Assembly (NCBI GenBank): GCA_900472175.1 | Contig: UCHD01000002.1 | Span: forward strand, 1-64,000 | DNA from: Hyphomicrobiales bacterium | GTDB taxonomy: Bacteria > Pseudomonadota > Alphaproteobacteria > Rhizobiales > Rhizobiaceae | Reading direction: 5' to 3' | DNA length: 64,000 nucleotides | Shown here: piece after piece, positions 1 through 8,922 of the stretch | Layout of the letters: every line of letters starts with the position of its first letter | Numbering within the stretch: position 1 is the first letter of the stretch | The notes under the pieces: generated by a model | Told to the model about the DNA's origin: nothing | Databases searched by the model: none | Seen by the model: the letters and a program-made list of their open reading frames with translations, nothing else | Position numbers and translations under genes: made by a program

Positions 1-117
1 GATCCGCTCGCGCGCCGTCAGCTTGCCCTTGGCATGCTGCGCATCGATGCGCTTCTGCCCGCCGCCAAGACGCGCCTCGGCCCGGCGAACGCCAAGCTGG
101 TCAAGTATCGAACGCAT
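1..117 (-). CDS. pccB: propionyl-CoA carboxylase beta subunit, 5' end only
   Basis: The reverse strand from 117 encodes 39 residues starting [16 protein letters not shown] and continuing [20 protein letters not shown], the conserved N terminus of PccB-type carboxyltransferases. The rest lies beyond the left edge. PccB with biotinylated PccA turns propionyl-CoA into methylmalonyl-CoA. It is divergent from a PccR-type regulator, the arrangement known for pccB in alphaproteobacteria. The valine/isoleucine operon at 10.9-21.7 kb yields propionyl-CoA, so the two loci are metabolically linked. The identity is confident although only the N terminus is visible. Confidence 0.88.
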   Translation of the reverse strand, partial: MRSILDQLGVRRAEARLGGGQKRIDAQHAKGKLTARERI

Positions 118-211
118 TATCATCCCATCCACGTGCTTTGACGAGTGCGTTCATACGTCCCTAGGCCTTTTGAGAAAACAGTTGATCGGGCGGCATTGCT
201 GAATATAAATT

Positions 212-242
212 TTTGCAAACTTTATTTTGCGAAAGTGCAAAC
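212..242. promoter_or_regulatory. candidate PccR/ScfR operator (TTTGCAAA repeats)
   Basis: A perfect TTTGCAAA palindrome lies at 212-219. A degenerate copy TTTGCGAA follows at 226-233, and a third TGCAAA partial at 236-241. TTTGCAAA-type repeats are the reported target of RamB/PccR (ScfR family) regulators. The array ends directly before the ATG at 243, so bound protein would also cover the regulator's own ribosome binding region. Autoregulation and control of pccB are inferred. Confidence 0.6.
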
Positions 243-1661
243 ATGGCGATGCGGAAGCTCTTTATCGGCCGGAAAATTCGATCCCTGCGTGAGGCCCACA
301 AGGCAACGCAAAGCCAGTTTGCGGATCGGATCGGCATTTCGACAAGCTATCTCAATCAGATCGAAAACAACCAGCGGCCGGTTTCGGCCGCTGTGCTGGT
401 CGCCCTGGTCGACAAATTTCAGATCAACCTGAGCGAATTTTCGGCAGGCGAGGGCGACCGGTTGCTGTCGGCTCTTTCGGAAGCGCTGACCGATCCCTTG
501 TTCGAATCCTATACCCCAAATCTACAGGAGCTCAAACTCATCACCCAGAATGCCCCGTCCCTGGCGCATGCCTTGGTCCGGGCCCACCAGGCCTACAGGC
601 GAAACAGCGAGCAGCTTGCCAGTCTCAACGACAGCATGGGGCGCTCAACACTTGCGGCAGAAGCGACACCATACGAGGAAGTCCGGGACTTCTTTCATTT
701 CGTCGACAACTACATCCATGAGCTCGATGTGCAGGCCGAGGAACTGGGGATCGAGCTTGGGCTCGAACATGATGATCGCCATGCAGCGCTGACCAATTAC
801 CTCCAAAAAGTGCACAATGTGAATGTCGTGCGGGCAGAGCCCGGGCGTGACATCCTGCGCCACTTCGATGCGAAGACGCGGATTCTGTCTCTCAACGCCT
901 ATCTTCCGGCGACCAGCCGTGACTTTCAGCTCGCATTGCAAATTGCGCAACTCGAGGCCGCGGATACGGTGGACCGGGTGGCCAGGACCGGCAATTTCCG
1001 GACCAAGGAAGCGGCGGACATCTGTCGGATCGGGCTTCACAACTACTTTGCCGGCGCCCTGCTCTTTCCGTACAGAGCGTTCCAGTCTGCCGCCAACCTC
1101 CTGCGCCACGATCTCGAGCTTCTGGCTTCACGGTTCGGTGCCAGCTTGGAGCAGGTCTGTCACCGGCTCAGCACGTTGCAGCGGCCGGGTGAAAAGGGTA
1201 TCCCCGTGTTCTTCGCGCGAGTCGACAGGGCGGGGAATATCACTAAGCGGCATAGTGCGACAAAACTTCAGTTCGCAAGATTTGGCGCGGCCTGTCCGCT
1301 GTGGAATGTCCATCAGGCTTTCGAGGCCCATGGCCGCATCATCAGGCAACTCGCCGAAACGCCGGATGGTGTCCGCTATCTGTGCCTTGCGACCCAGATC
1401 ACCAAGGGCGGTGGAGGTTTCAAGAGTTCGCAGCCGCAATACGCCATCGCGTTTGGATGCGAAATTTCCTACGCCTCTGCTTTCGTCTATGCGGACGACC
1501 TTGATCTTTCAAATCGCTCGAGCTTCGATCCCATCGGGATTTCATGCCGCATTTGCGAACGGACACAGTGTTTTCAACGCGCCGTCCCGCCCCTCATGAG
1601 AAAACTCCATGTCGATCACGATGTGCGGACGGTTCTTCCCTATAGCATTGGCGACAATTGA
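243..1661 (+). CDS. pccR: short-chain fatty acyl-CoA regulator (ScfR/PccR family)
   Basis: A 472-residue transcription factor expected to sense propionyl-CoA or a related short acyl-CoA and control pccB. The N terminus (about residues 8-65) is an XRE helix-turn-helix containing SYLNQIENNQRPVS. The middle is the IrrE-like region and the C terminus carries the ScfR cysteine cluster CRICERTQCFQRAVPP. A longer frame could begin at TTG 213, but that codon lies inside the operator repeats. I chose ATG 243, with a GAAAG at 231-235 as a modest ribosome site; ATG 249 is also possible. It is divergent from pccB. Confidence 0.85.
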   Translation: MAMRKLFIGRKIRSLREAHKATQSQFADRIGISTSYLNQIENNQRPVSAAVLVALVDKFQINLSEFSAGEGDRLLSALSEALTDPLFESYTPNLQELKLITQNAPSLAHALVRAHQAYRRNSEQLASLNDSMGRSTLAAEATPYEEVRDFFHFVDNYIHELDVQAEELGIELGLEHDDRHAALTNYLQKVHNVNVVRAEPGRDILRHFDAKTRILSLNAYLPATSRDFQLALQIAQLEAADTVDRVARTGNFRTKEAADICRIGLHNYFAGALLFPYRAFQSAANLLRHDLELLASRFGASLEQVCHRLSTLQRPGEKGIPVFFARVDRAGNITKRHSATKLQFARFGAACPLWNVHQAFEAHGRIIRQLAETPDGVRYLCLATQITKGGGGFKSSQPQYAIAFGCEISYASAFVYADDLDLSNRSSFDPIGISCRICERTQCFQRAVPPLMRKLHVDHDVRTVLPYSIGDN

Positions 1662-1806
1662 ATTTGGTCGGCAGGCAGACATTACACCGCGTTTCGGACG
1701 CCGGCGGAAACTGGCGACGCCGGGTTGAACGCGATCGGCCCTCTAAATGGAGACGACCGGCCACGCACTGAATTTGCATGACCGGTCAAAGCAAGTGCGA
1801 AGCGGT

Positions 1807-3525
1807 TTATTGCGCGCCGTTCTTCGCAATGAAGTCCGCCGCGACCCGCGCAACGAGCGCCAGAGAGACTGCGCCCGCATCGGGATGGCCGATGCTTTTT
1901 TCGGCGAGCGGCCGGGCGCGACCGAGTTTTGGGGTGAGAGCCGAGGTCGCGTCGGCCGCCGATTTTGCAGCGTCCGCTGCCAGCGACCAAGCTTCCGCCA
2001 GCGATTTTCCGGAAGCGGACGCACGCTCCAGCGCCTCGACAAACGGGATTAGCGCATCGACCAGCGTCTTGTCGCCAAGCCGAGCGCGGCCAAGCCGGGT
2101 GACGCCATCCAGCGCCAGCCGGGCGCCGGCGACGGCCGCATTCTTTTCAATTGCCGTGCTATCGTTCAAAGCGCTGCTCCAGGCGCGCAGCAGCAGGCCC
2201 CAGATCGCACCCGAAGTTCCGCCCGCCCGGTCGGCCCAGGCATCACCGGCAACGGCCAGAACGCTTGCGGCACCGGCACCCGCAGCAACGGCGGCATTGG
2301 CCGCGTCGAGCGCTGCAGCCGAACCCCGGCGCATACCCTGGCCATGATCACCATCGCCGGCATGCGCATCGATCAGGCCGAGTTCATCTTCGGCGTCCTT
2401 CAGCGCAGCGGCAATGCCCGAAAGCAGGCCAGCCACGCATTTGCCGGCGTTTTTCGATGCGTCAGACGCAGGCGCAAACACCATCTGCCCTTCAGTGTCA
2501 TCGAACGCATCCGTTGCCGGTTCAGTCGCAAACGTCGCGCCGCGGCGCAGGACAGGCGTATCGCAGGCGGCCGACCACAGCGTTTCCAGTTCGTCGTCGA
2601 GCCAAAGCAGCGTCAGCGAGCAACCCTGCATGTCGAGGCTGGTGACGAATTCGCCGGCTTCCGGTGCCACGACATCCAGTCCGGCATCCTTCAGCAACGC
2701 CGAGACCGTCGTCCAGAGCACGAACAGCTCTTCATATTTCGTCGCACCCAATCCGTTGAGGATAACACCAACTTTCGTCGTTCCGGCAGGACGTTCCGCC
2801 AGCAGCTTTTCGGTCAGGAGCTTCGCCAAGTCCTTCGCGGGAAGGATCGCTTCATCCTTGATGCCCGGCTCGCCATGGATACCAAGACCGAGTGCCATCT
2901 GGCCATGCGGTACCGTGAACAGCGGTCCAGCAGCCCCAGGCAAGGTGCAGCCCTTGAAGGCAACGCCGAAGGAGACGGTGCGGTCATTGGCAAGACGGGT
3001 CACGCGCTCGACTTCGTCGAGGTTCATGCCGGCTTCGGCGGCAGCACCAGCAATCTTGAAGACGACGAGGTCGCCAGCGATGCCACGGCGCTTGGCGGCC
3101 TCGGCCATCGGCGCACTGGCCACGTCGTCGGTGACCGGCACGATCCGCACATCGATGCCTTCAGCGCGCAGGCGTTCCGCCGCGACACCAAAATTCAGAA
3201 CGTCACCGGCATAGTTGCCGAAACCGAGCAGGATACCGCCGCCTTGATCCGCGTGACGGCAGACGCGTGCAACGGCAGCCGTGGAAGGTGAGGCGAACAC
3301 GTCACCGGCGACGGCCGCATCGGCAAGGCCGGGGCCGACATAACCGGCGAAGGCCGGATAGTGTCCGGATCCGCCGCCGATCACCACCGAGACCTTGCCC
3401 TTCGGCACCTGGGTCGAGCGTACGACGCCGCCCTTCACGTGGCGGACATAACGGCTGTAGATCGCGGCAAAGCCTGCAAGCGCGGTCGTTGCGAATTCCT
3501 CGGGCTCATCGAAAATGGTGGTCAT
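1807..3525 (-). CDS. dihydroxyacetone kinase-family protein (DhaK-DhaL fusion)
   Basis: A 572-residue ATP-dependent kinase of the DAK family. The N-terminal DhaK half has GGGSGHYPAFAGYVGPG and the substrate-binding histidine in GIHGEPG (about residue 217). The C-terminal DhaL half has the Mg-ATP aspartates in DAHAGDGDHGQG. Such enzymes phosphorylate dihydroxyacetone, and relatives act on erythrulose. It is the last gene of a minus-strand operon and its ATG overlaps the upstream stop codon (ATGA at 3522-3525). Its neighbours are a TIM-barrel isomerase, a TctABC importer and a PdxA-type dehydrogenase. That suggests it phosphorylates a small ketose made from the imported acid. The substrate is inferred. 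Confidence 0.88.
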   Translation of the reverse strand: MTTIFDEPEEFATTALAGFAAIYSRYVRHVKGGVVRSTQVPKGKVSVVIGGGSGHYPAFAGYVGPGLADAAVAGDVFASPSTAAVARVCRHADQGGGILLGFGNYAGDVLNFGVAAERLRAEGIDVRIVPVTDDVASAPMAEAAKRRGIAGDLVVFKIAGAAAEAGMNLDEVERVTRLANDRTVSFGVAFKGCTLPGAAGPLFTVPHGQMALGLGIHGEPGIKDEAILPAKDLAKLLTEKLLAERPAGTTKVGVILNGLGATKYEELFVLWTTVSALLKDAGLDVVAPEAGEFVTSLDMQGCSLTLLWLDDELETLWSAACDTPVLRRGATFATEPATDAFDDTEGQMVFAPASDASKNAGKCVAGLLSGIAAALKDAEDELGLIDAHAGDGDHGQGMRRGSAAALDAANAAVAAGAGAASVLAVAGDAWADRAGGTSGAIWGLLLRAWSSALNDSTAIEKNAAVAGARLALDGVTRLGRARLGDKTLVDALIPFVEALERASASGKSLAEAWSLAADAAKSAADATSALTPKLGRARPLAEKSIGHPDAGAVSLALVARVAADFIAKNGAQ

Positions 3526-4475
3526 GACGTCTGTCCTTGGTCGCGAGGCAGGATGCGCCTCAGATAATCGCGATTGGCTGCGCTGACGGAAAGCCCGTCG
3601 CCGCCATAATGTTCACAAAGAAACGGGCTGGAAAAGCCATGCGCGAGCGCCATGCGAATGGCGGCGCGATAACTGATGATACCGGACTCCAGCGGCGCCG
3701 GATGCGTGACGATGACCCCGGACGCCGGATCTTCCGTGCGGGTGTAGTTCTTCACATGCCAGTATTTTGCGTGAGGCGCGACCTTGGCCATCATTTCCTG
3801 CCAGTGCTCGACCGGCCGGTGCAGGCGGATCAGGTTGCCAAGGTCGGCGTTGATGCCGACATTGGCAAGACCGATATCCTCGACGAGGCGGACCGAGCTT
3901 TCCGCCGTTCCGAGATAGGTATCCTCGTACATTTCCAGCGCCAGCTCGATGCCGAGTTCTTCGGCATGTCGGCCCAGCTCTCGAAGGCGGGCGACGGCCT
4001 TGCCCCAAATTGCCGCATCATGGGGATTTTTCGCGCCATCGACGGTCCAGAACCATAGCGCTTTCTTCTGCGCCTCGGTCAGTGCCTCGAACAGGCCGAA
4101 GGACACGGAACCGGCACCGATCGCCTTGGCGGTATCGATGACCCGGTGGCCATAGGCCAGATAGTCATCGCCGTGCTTTTCATCGATAACGCTGCGGCGG
4201 GCCGTCGATATCGCCGGCATCGTCAATCCCAGCGATTGGGTCAGCGCCACAAATGCGTCGAGCCGTGCGGGCGAAAGGTCGGCAAGCCGGATCCAGCTAT
4301 CGGTCGGATCGAGTTCGGTGAAGCCGGCATCGACGACGTCGGCCAGGGTCTCTGCCCATTCCTCGACTGACTGGTCCTGAACGGAGCGGCCATCAGGCAA
4401 GGTGTTCGGATACTGGATCATCGCGGCTGCGATCGGCCAGGTGTCTCTGTTCCATTGGCGCGGTTTGGCGGTCAT
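3522..4475 (-). CDS. sugar phosphate isomerase/epimerase-family TIM barrel
   Basis: A 317-residue AP_endonuc_2/xylose isomerase-like TIM barrel. Candidate metal ligands are Glu in LALEMYEDT, Asp in INADLGNL, His in WHVKNYTR and Glu in FLCEHYGGDG, the usual pattern of the family. Members include epimerases, isomerases and sugar-acid decarboxylases such as OiaC. The start at 4475 has an AAGGATG ribosome site. It lies between tctA and the DAK-like kinase and is translationally coupled to the kinase. An isomerase or decarboxylase step producing the kinase substrate is plausible but unproven. Confidence 0.82.
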   Translation of the reverse strand: MTAKPRQWNRDTWPIAAAMIQYPNTLPDGRSVQDQSVEEWAETLADVVDAGFTELDPTDSWIRLADLSPARLDAFVALTQSLGLTMPAISTARRSVIDEKHGDDYLAYGHRVIDTAKAIGAGSVSFGLFEALTEAQKKALWFWTVDGAKNPHDAAIWGKAVARLRELGRHAEELGIELALEMYEDTYLGTAESSVRLVEDIGLANVGINADLGNLIRLHRPVEHWQEMMAKVAPHAKYWHVKNYTRTEDPASGVIVTHPAPLESGIISYRAAIRMALAHGFSSPFLCEHYGGDGLSVSAANRDYLRRILPRDQGQTS

Positions 4476-4514
4476 GGTTTCATCCTTGAAATTTCCGGGA
4501 CATGCGGCGGCCGG

Positions 4515-6053
4515 TCAGGCCGCCGTTTTTCCATCATTGGCCGATGCCGGGGTATCCTTGTTGGAGCCGCGGACAATACCGATCAGCCAGAACACCAGCG
4601 GCGACAGGAGCAGCACAAGACCAAGTGTCATCAGGCCAGAGACAAGACCGTTCGACCAGAAGATCGAGAGATCGCCGTTCGACATGAGCATCGACTGGCG
4701 GAAGGCGTCTTCTGCCTTGTCGCCGAGTACCATGGCCAGCACCAACGGCGCCAGCGGATAGTCGAGCTTCTTGAAGACGTAGCCGAGCAGACCGAAAGCA
4801 ATCACCAGCCAGATATCCATCACCGAGTTCGCCACCTGATAGGCGCCGGAGAAGATGACGGCGACGATGATCGGGCCGATAATGGCGAAGGGCACGCGCA
4901 AAATAGACGCGTAGAGCGGCACGGTGGCAAGCACCAGGATAACGGCGACGATATTGCCGAGATACATCGAGGCGATCAGGCCCCAGACGAAGTCCGGACG
5001 GTCAGTGAACAGTGTCGGCCCGGGTGTCAGGCCCCAGATCATCAGGCCACCCATCATCACCGCAGCGGTTGCCGAGCCGGGCACGCCGAGCGCCAGCATC
5101 GGCAGCAGGGCGGACGTTCCGGCCGAATGGTCGGCGGTTTCCGGCGCAACGATGCCGCGCGGGTCACCCTTGCCGAACATCGACTTGTCGCGGGCCGAGC
5201 GGCGGGCAACGCCGTAGCTCATGAACGAGGCGGCTGTCGGACCAGCGGGCGTGATGCCCATCCAGATGCCGATGATGGTGGAGCGCACGATGGTGAACCA
5301 GTAGCGCGGCATTTCCATCAGCGTGCGGCCGATCTCCGACAGTCTTACGCGCGCCTTGATGCCTTCGAAACGCAGGCCCTCTTCCGTGGTCAACAACAGC
5401 TCACCGATCCCGAACAGACCCATGACGGCAATCAGGAAGGAAACGCCCTTGATCAGTTCGGGAATGTCGAAGGTCAGGCGAAGGTTGCCGGAGATCGTAT
5501 CCATGCCGACCGAAGCCAGCGCGAAGCCGAGCATCATCGAGACCAGCGTCTTGAACGGCGATTGTGCGCCCATCGAAATGAAGCTGGCGAAGGCAAGGAA
5601 ATAGACGGCGAAATATTCGGGCGACGAGAACTTCAGAGCGAAATTGGCGACCCAGCCCGACAGCAGCGTGATCATCACGACGCCGGCGAGCGCACCGATA
5701 CCGGCGGACACGAAGGCAAGCGTCAACGCGCGGCTCGCCTGGCCGGTCTTTGCCATCGGGTAACCGTCGAAGGTCGTGGCGACCGAAGAGGGCTCTCCGG
5801 GGATGTTGAACAGGATGGACGTCGTCGATCCGCCGAACAGTGCGCCCCAGTACATGCAGGACAAAAGGATGATCGCCGAGATCGGGTCCATCGAGAATGT
5901 CAGCGGTAAAAGCAGCGAAACACCGTTGGGAGCCCCCAACCCGGGAAGCACGCCGACGAGGATGCCGAGCGTCACGCCGAGCATCATCAACAGGATATGA
6001 TTGAAGCTCAGGATATGGCCGAAGCCGTCGATCAGCAGACCGATATTTTCCAT
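4515..6053 (-). CDS. tctA: tripartite tricarboxylate transporter, large membrane subunit TctA
   Basis: A 512-residue polytopic inner membrane protein of the TctA family. Near the N terminus it has the signature LGVTLGILVGVLPGLGAPNG, followed by many hydrophobic spans. With TctB and the periplasmic TctC it forms a secondary, binding-protein-dependent carboxylate importer. The GGAGG site is directly upstream of ATG 6053. The gene order tctC-tctB-tctA on the minus strand is the usual one. The substrate is probably a small hydroxylated carboxylate, judged from the enzymes on both sides. Confidence 0.93.
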   Translation of the reverse strand: MENIGLLIDGFGHILSFNHILLMMLGVTLGILVGVLPGLGAPNGVSLLLPLTFSMDPISAIILLSCMYWGALFGGSTTSILFNIPGEPSSVATTFDGYPMAKTGQASRALTLAFVSAGIGALAGVVMITLLSGWVANFALKFSSPEYFAVYFLAFASFISMGAQSPFKTLVSMMLGFALASVGMDTISGNLRLTFDIPELIKGVSFLIAVMGLFGIGELLLTTEEGLRFEGIKARVRLSEIGRTLMEMPRYWFTIVRSTIIGIWMGITPAGPTAASFMSYGVARRSARDKSMFGKGDPRGIVAPETADHSAGTSALLPMLALGVPGSATAAVMMGGLMIWGLTPGPTLFTDRPDFVWGLIASMYLGNIVAVILVLATVPLYASILRVPFAIIGPIIVAVIFSGAYQVANSVMDIWLVIAFGLLGYVFKKLDYPLAPLVLAMVLGDKAEDAFRQSMLMSNGDLSIFWSNGLVSGLMTLGLVLLLSPLVFWLIGIVRGSNKDTPASANDGKTAA

Positions 6054-6086
6054 GTCTTTCCTCCTAAAGACAACAAGGCGGCGGGA

Positions 6087-6587
6087 TCAATAGATCCCGA
6101 ACCACGCCTCGACCGGACCTTTCAGGAGCGGAACCTTGAAGCCGATTTCGAAAATGACGAAGAAGAGAACCGAGACGGCGATGCCCGCGGGCAGGCCGAT
6201 CCACCACTTGTAGCGGCCCTGGAAAGTCATTGCGCCGGCGATATAGAGCGCCGTTCCGACATAGAGGCCGAGAAAGGTGGAAACCGCAGCGAAAGCAACC
6301 AGCGGCAACAGGAATGACAAGACCACCTTGAAGCGGGCCGCTTCGAAGAAAATCTCGCCGGTGTTGCGGTGCTTAAACACCGCGCCGATCAGATTAGCGG
6401 CGCTGCCGAACACGATCAGAAGACCGATGTAGAAGGGGAAGTAGCCTGCATCCGGCCCCATGTCGGTCCAGCCGGTTCCGGCCTCGACCGACCCATAACA
6501 GATGGCGGCACCGAAGGCGCCGGTCAACAGGGCGACGCCGACCTCCATCGCAAAACGGGACAATCCCTTGGCGCTGTTCACGCTCAT
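6087..6587 (-). CDS. tctB: tripartite tricarboxylate transporter, small membrane subunit TctB
   Basis: A 166-residue small membrane subunit with four predicted hydrophobic spans, normal for TctB. Recognisable stretches are GTGWTDMGPDAGYFPFYIGL after the first span and KWWIGLPAGIAVSVLFFVIF near the end. TctB is poorly conserved, so the call leans on size, topology and its place between tctC and tctA. A GGAAAGG ribosome site precedes ATG 6587. Confidence 0.88.
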   Translation of the reverse strand: MSVNSAKGLSRFAMEVGVALLTGAFGAAICYGSVEAGTGWTDMGPDAGYFPFYIGLLIVFGSAANLIGAVFKHRNTGEIFFEAARFKVVLSFLLPLVAFAAVSTFLGLYVGTALYIAGAMTFQGRYKWWIGLPAGIAVSVLFFVIFEIGFKVPLLKGPVEAWFGIY

Positions 6588-6648
6588 TGTTCAAACCTTT
6601 CCGGTGAATGCGGACGCCCGAAAGCGTCCGCAGGGTACCTTAATGGGT

Positions 6649-7638
6649 TCAGTTGGCGAGCCAACCTTCGCGCTTCAGCACTTCCGTCACCGAAGCCTCG
6701 TTGGCCTTGATGAAATCGGCAAGCTGTGTGCCGGCCATGTAATCGGACGACTGCGAGGTGTCGGCGATGTATTTGGCCCATTCCGGTGTCTCGGATACTT
6801 TCTTCAGCACGCCGGCGTAAAAATCAACAACGTCCTTTTCGACGCCAGCCGGCAGCCAGACGGTGCGGGGCATGGCGTAGTTGTCGACCGCGATGCCTGA
6901 TTCCTTGCAGGTCGGGATGTCGCCCCAGCCCTGTTCGCCGACAACCTTGCCGGCGCTCTTCAGCTTTTCCGACTTGAACACGCAGATCGGCTTGACCATG
7001 CCCGCCTGCCACTGGCCGAGATTTTCGCTCGGGTTGTTGACGTTGGCGGCGATGTGCTCGCCTGCCAGCTGAACGGCCGCTTCGCCGCCGCTCTTGAACG
7101 GGATGTAGCCAAGCTTGGCGCCAGTCGCATCGTTGATCATCGAGGTGAGGATCTGGTCGACGTCCTTGGACTGGCTGCCGCCAACCTTGTAGTTGCCGGA
7201 TTCCTTGGCCTTGGCGACGAAATCGGTGCCCGTCTTGATGTCGGCCTTGCCATTGACCCAAAGGATGAATTCATCGGAGGCGAGTGCTGCAACCGGTGTC
7301 AGGTCTGCCGACTTGTAGGGAACCTTGGCGCGAACCGGCAGCAGATAGGCATTGTTGGTGCCGAAAGCGAGCTTGTAGGAATCGCCCTTGTAGCCGGCCG
7401 TGTAGACGAAGCCCTCCGCGCCGCCGGCGCTGCCTTTGTTGGTGACGACGACCGGAGCCTTCATCAGCTCATACTTGGCAATAATCGACTGGATGGTGCG
7501 GGCAAAGATATCCGTGCCGCCGCCTGGGCCGGCAGTAACCACGAATTCGACCGGGCGGTTTGGCTCGAAAGCCATCGCCGGGGCGGCAACGCCGAATGCG
7601 GCAACCATGATGCACGCGAGAGAGACTGTATGTTTCAT
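6649..7638 (-). CDS. tctC: tripartite tricarboxylate transporter, periplasmic binding protein TctC
   Basis: A 329-residue Bug/TctC-family binding protein. A signal peptide ends at about AAPAMA, followed by FEPNRPVEFVVTAGPGGGTD, the usual start of the mature domain that holds the ligand carboxylate. A longer frame upstream lacks support; ATG 7638 has a strong GGAGGAG at 7645-7651 and a proper signal sequence. It is transcribed after the PdxA-type gene and before tctBA. The ligand cannot be read from the sequence. Confidence 0.92.
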   Translation of the reverse strand: MKHTVSLACIMVAAFGVAAPAMAFEPNRPVEFVVTAGPGGGTDIFARTIQSIIAKYELMKAPVVVTNKGSAGGAEGFVYTAGYKGDSYKLAFGTNNAYLLPVRAKVPYKSADLTPVAALASDEFILWVNGKADIKTGTDFVAKAKESGNYKVGGSQSKDVDQILTSMINDATGAKLGYIPFKSGGEAAVQLAGEHIAANVNNPSENLGQWQAGMVKPICVFKSEKLKSAGKVVGEQGWGDIPTCKESGIAVDNYAMPRTVWLPAGVEKDVVDFYAGVLKKVSETPEWAKYIADTSQSSDYMAGTQLADFIKANEASVTEVLKREGWLAN

Positions 7639-7707
7639 GCTTAACTCCTCCGTTGAATGAACGGCGTGGACCTCCTCCACGCCGGTAGAAAGCAAAACCG
7701 TTCGAAT

Positions 7708-8742
7708 TCAGGCGGCAGCAGCCTGCGCTGCGCTTCTTTTCGCCATGCGGGCGGCCAGAAGAATGGCCTCACGGCTCGCACCAGAATCGGCAATACCCTT
7801 GCCGGCAATGTCGTATGCGGTGCCGTGAGCGGGCGTGCACAGAGCGAATGGCAGTCCGCCCATCATCGTCACACCCTTGTCGAAACCCATCATCTTCATC
7901 GCGATCTGACCCTGATCGTGATACATGGTCAAAACCGCCTGGAACCCTTCCTTCAGCGCACGAAGGAAGACGGTGTCGGCCGGCAAGGGGCCTTCGACAT
8001 CCCATCCGCGCTGGCGGGCAAACTGCACGGCCGGCTCGATGATATCGATTTCCTCCATGCCGAAGCTGCCACCATCGCCGGCATGCGGATTGAGACCGGC
8101 AACCAGGATGCGCGGATTGTCATGACCGGCCGCCTTGAGGCACTGCCGCGTCAGTTCGATCTCAGCAAGAATGCGATCGACCGAAAGATTGGCCGAAACT
8201 TCCGACAGTGGAATGTGGGAGGTGACGCGGGCATTCCAGACTTTTTCCAGAACATTGAACTCGCGCACCTTGCCGGTAAAGCCGATGACATCGGCAACGA
8301 ACCGGATTTCGTCGTCATACCCCGGATAGGCAAAGCGCATCGCCTTCTTGTTGAAGGGCGTGAAGCAGACCGCCTGCGCCCGGCCCTTGTCGGCCAGCTG
8401 CAACGCAGTGCGGAAATTGGTGGTGGCGAACGTGCCGCCGGCAAGCGTCGCCTCGCCGCGATCGACATCGGCCGGATCGAGATGGGCAAGATCGATGAAT
8501 ACGTGCCGGTCAGTGCCGGCACCCTCGAAATTCTCCAGCGATGCGGCAGCGAGATCGAGCGTGAGCCCGGCGCATTCGGCACCTTCATCGAGAATGCGGC
8601 GATCGCCGATCACAACCAGATGTGCCGCTTCGCGAATATCGTCCATCGCCAGGATCCTGGCGGTTAGTTCGGGGCTGATGCCTGCCGGGTCGCCCATGGC
8701 GAGCGCAATGACAGGACGCGCATCGTTGGCGCTCAGGGTCAT
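7708..8742 (-). CDS. pdxA2: PdxA-family dehydrogenase (4-phospho-sugar-acid type, PdxA2-like)
   Basis: A 344-residue NAD-dependent, metal-dependent dehydrogenase. Motifs are ALAMGDPAGISPE at the N terminus, VTSHIPLSEVS, GLNPHAGDGGSFG, YHDQGQ and CTPAHGTAYDIAG. PdxA itself makes pyridoxine precursors. PdxA2 paralogues oxidise and decarboxylate 4-phospho-threonate or -erythronate to dihydroxyacetone phosphate. First position in a transport operon with a GntR regulator favours the catabolic PdxA2 role. The start at 8742 has GGAGGA at 8751-8756. The DUF1537 kinase that normally feeds PdxA2 is absent here. Confidence 0.88.
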   Translation of the reverse strand: MTLSANDARPVIALAMGDPAGISPELTARILAMDDIREAAHLVVIGDRRILDEGAECAGLTLDLAAASLENFEGAGTDRHVFIDLAHLDPADVDRGEATLAGGTFATTNFRTALQLADKGRAQAVCFTPFNKKAMRFAYPGYDDEIRFVADVIGFTGKVREFNVLEKVWNARVTSHIPLSEVSANLSVDRILAEIELTRQCLKAAGHDNPRILVAGLNPHAGDGGSFGMEEIDIIEPAVQFARQRGWDVEGPLPADTVFLRALKEGFQAVLTMYHDQGQIAMKMMGFDKGVTMMGGLPFALCTPAHGTAYDIAGKGIADSGASREAILLAARMAKRSAAQAAAA

Positions 8743-8810
8743 GATGAAAGTCCTCCGCTTCATGCTGTTGAAGCCGTCATACGTCATTCAAAACTCTGCA
8801 TCAAGTCTTT

Positions 8811-8823
8811 TGTATTCTGTATG
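8811..8823. promoter_or_regulatory. TGTAT direct repeat in the divergent promoter region
   Basis: TGTAT occurs at 8811-8815 and again at 8818-8822, inside the AT-rich stretch between the pdxA-type operon and its divergent GntR gene. It is a possible regulator or promoter element. No clear palindrome is visible, so this is weak. Confidence 0.2.
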
Positions 8824-8922
8824 CAGCATTTTTTGTTGACGTCAGATCAGGCAGTCTTCATGTTCGCAGTGCGCTAAAACGATTCAAAAACTCACACGAG
8901 AGCGGAACGGGCCTTAAAGACT

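Noticed and set aside
2344-3291. 315-residue plus-strand ORF opposite the DAK-like kinase
   Set aside because: It lies wholly within a clear gene and has Arg/His-rich shadow composition with no recognisable domain.
4455-5909. 484-residue plus-strand ORF opposite tctA
   Set aside because: Antisense to a clear TctA gene; composition is Arg, Gln, Asp and His-rich without domain or ribosome site.
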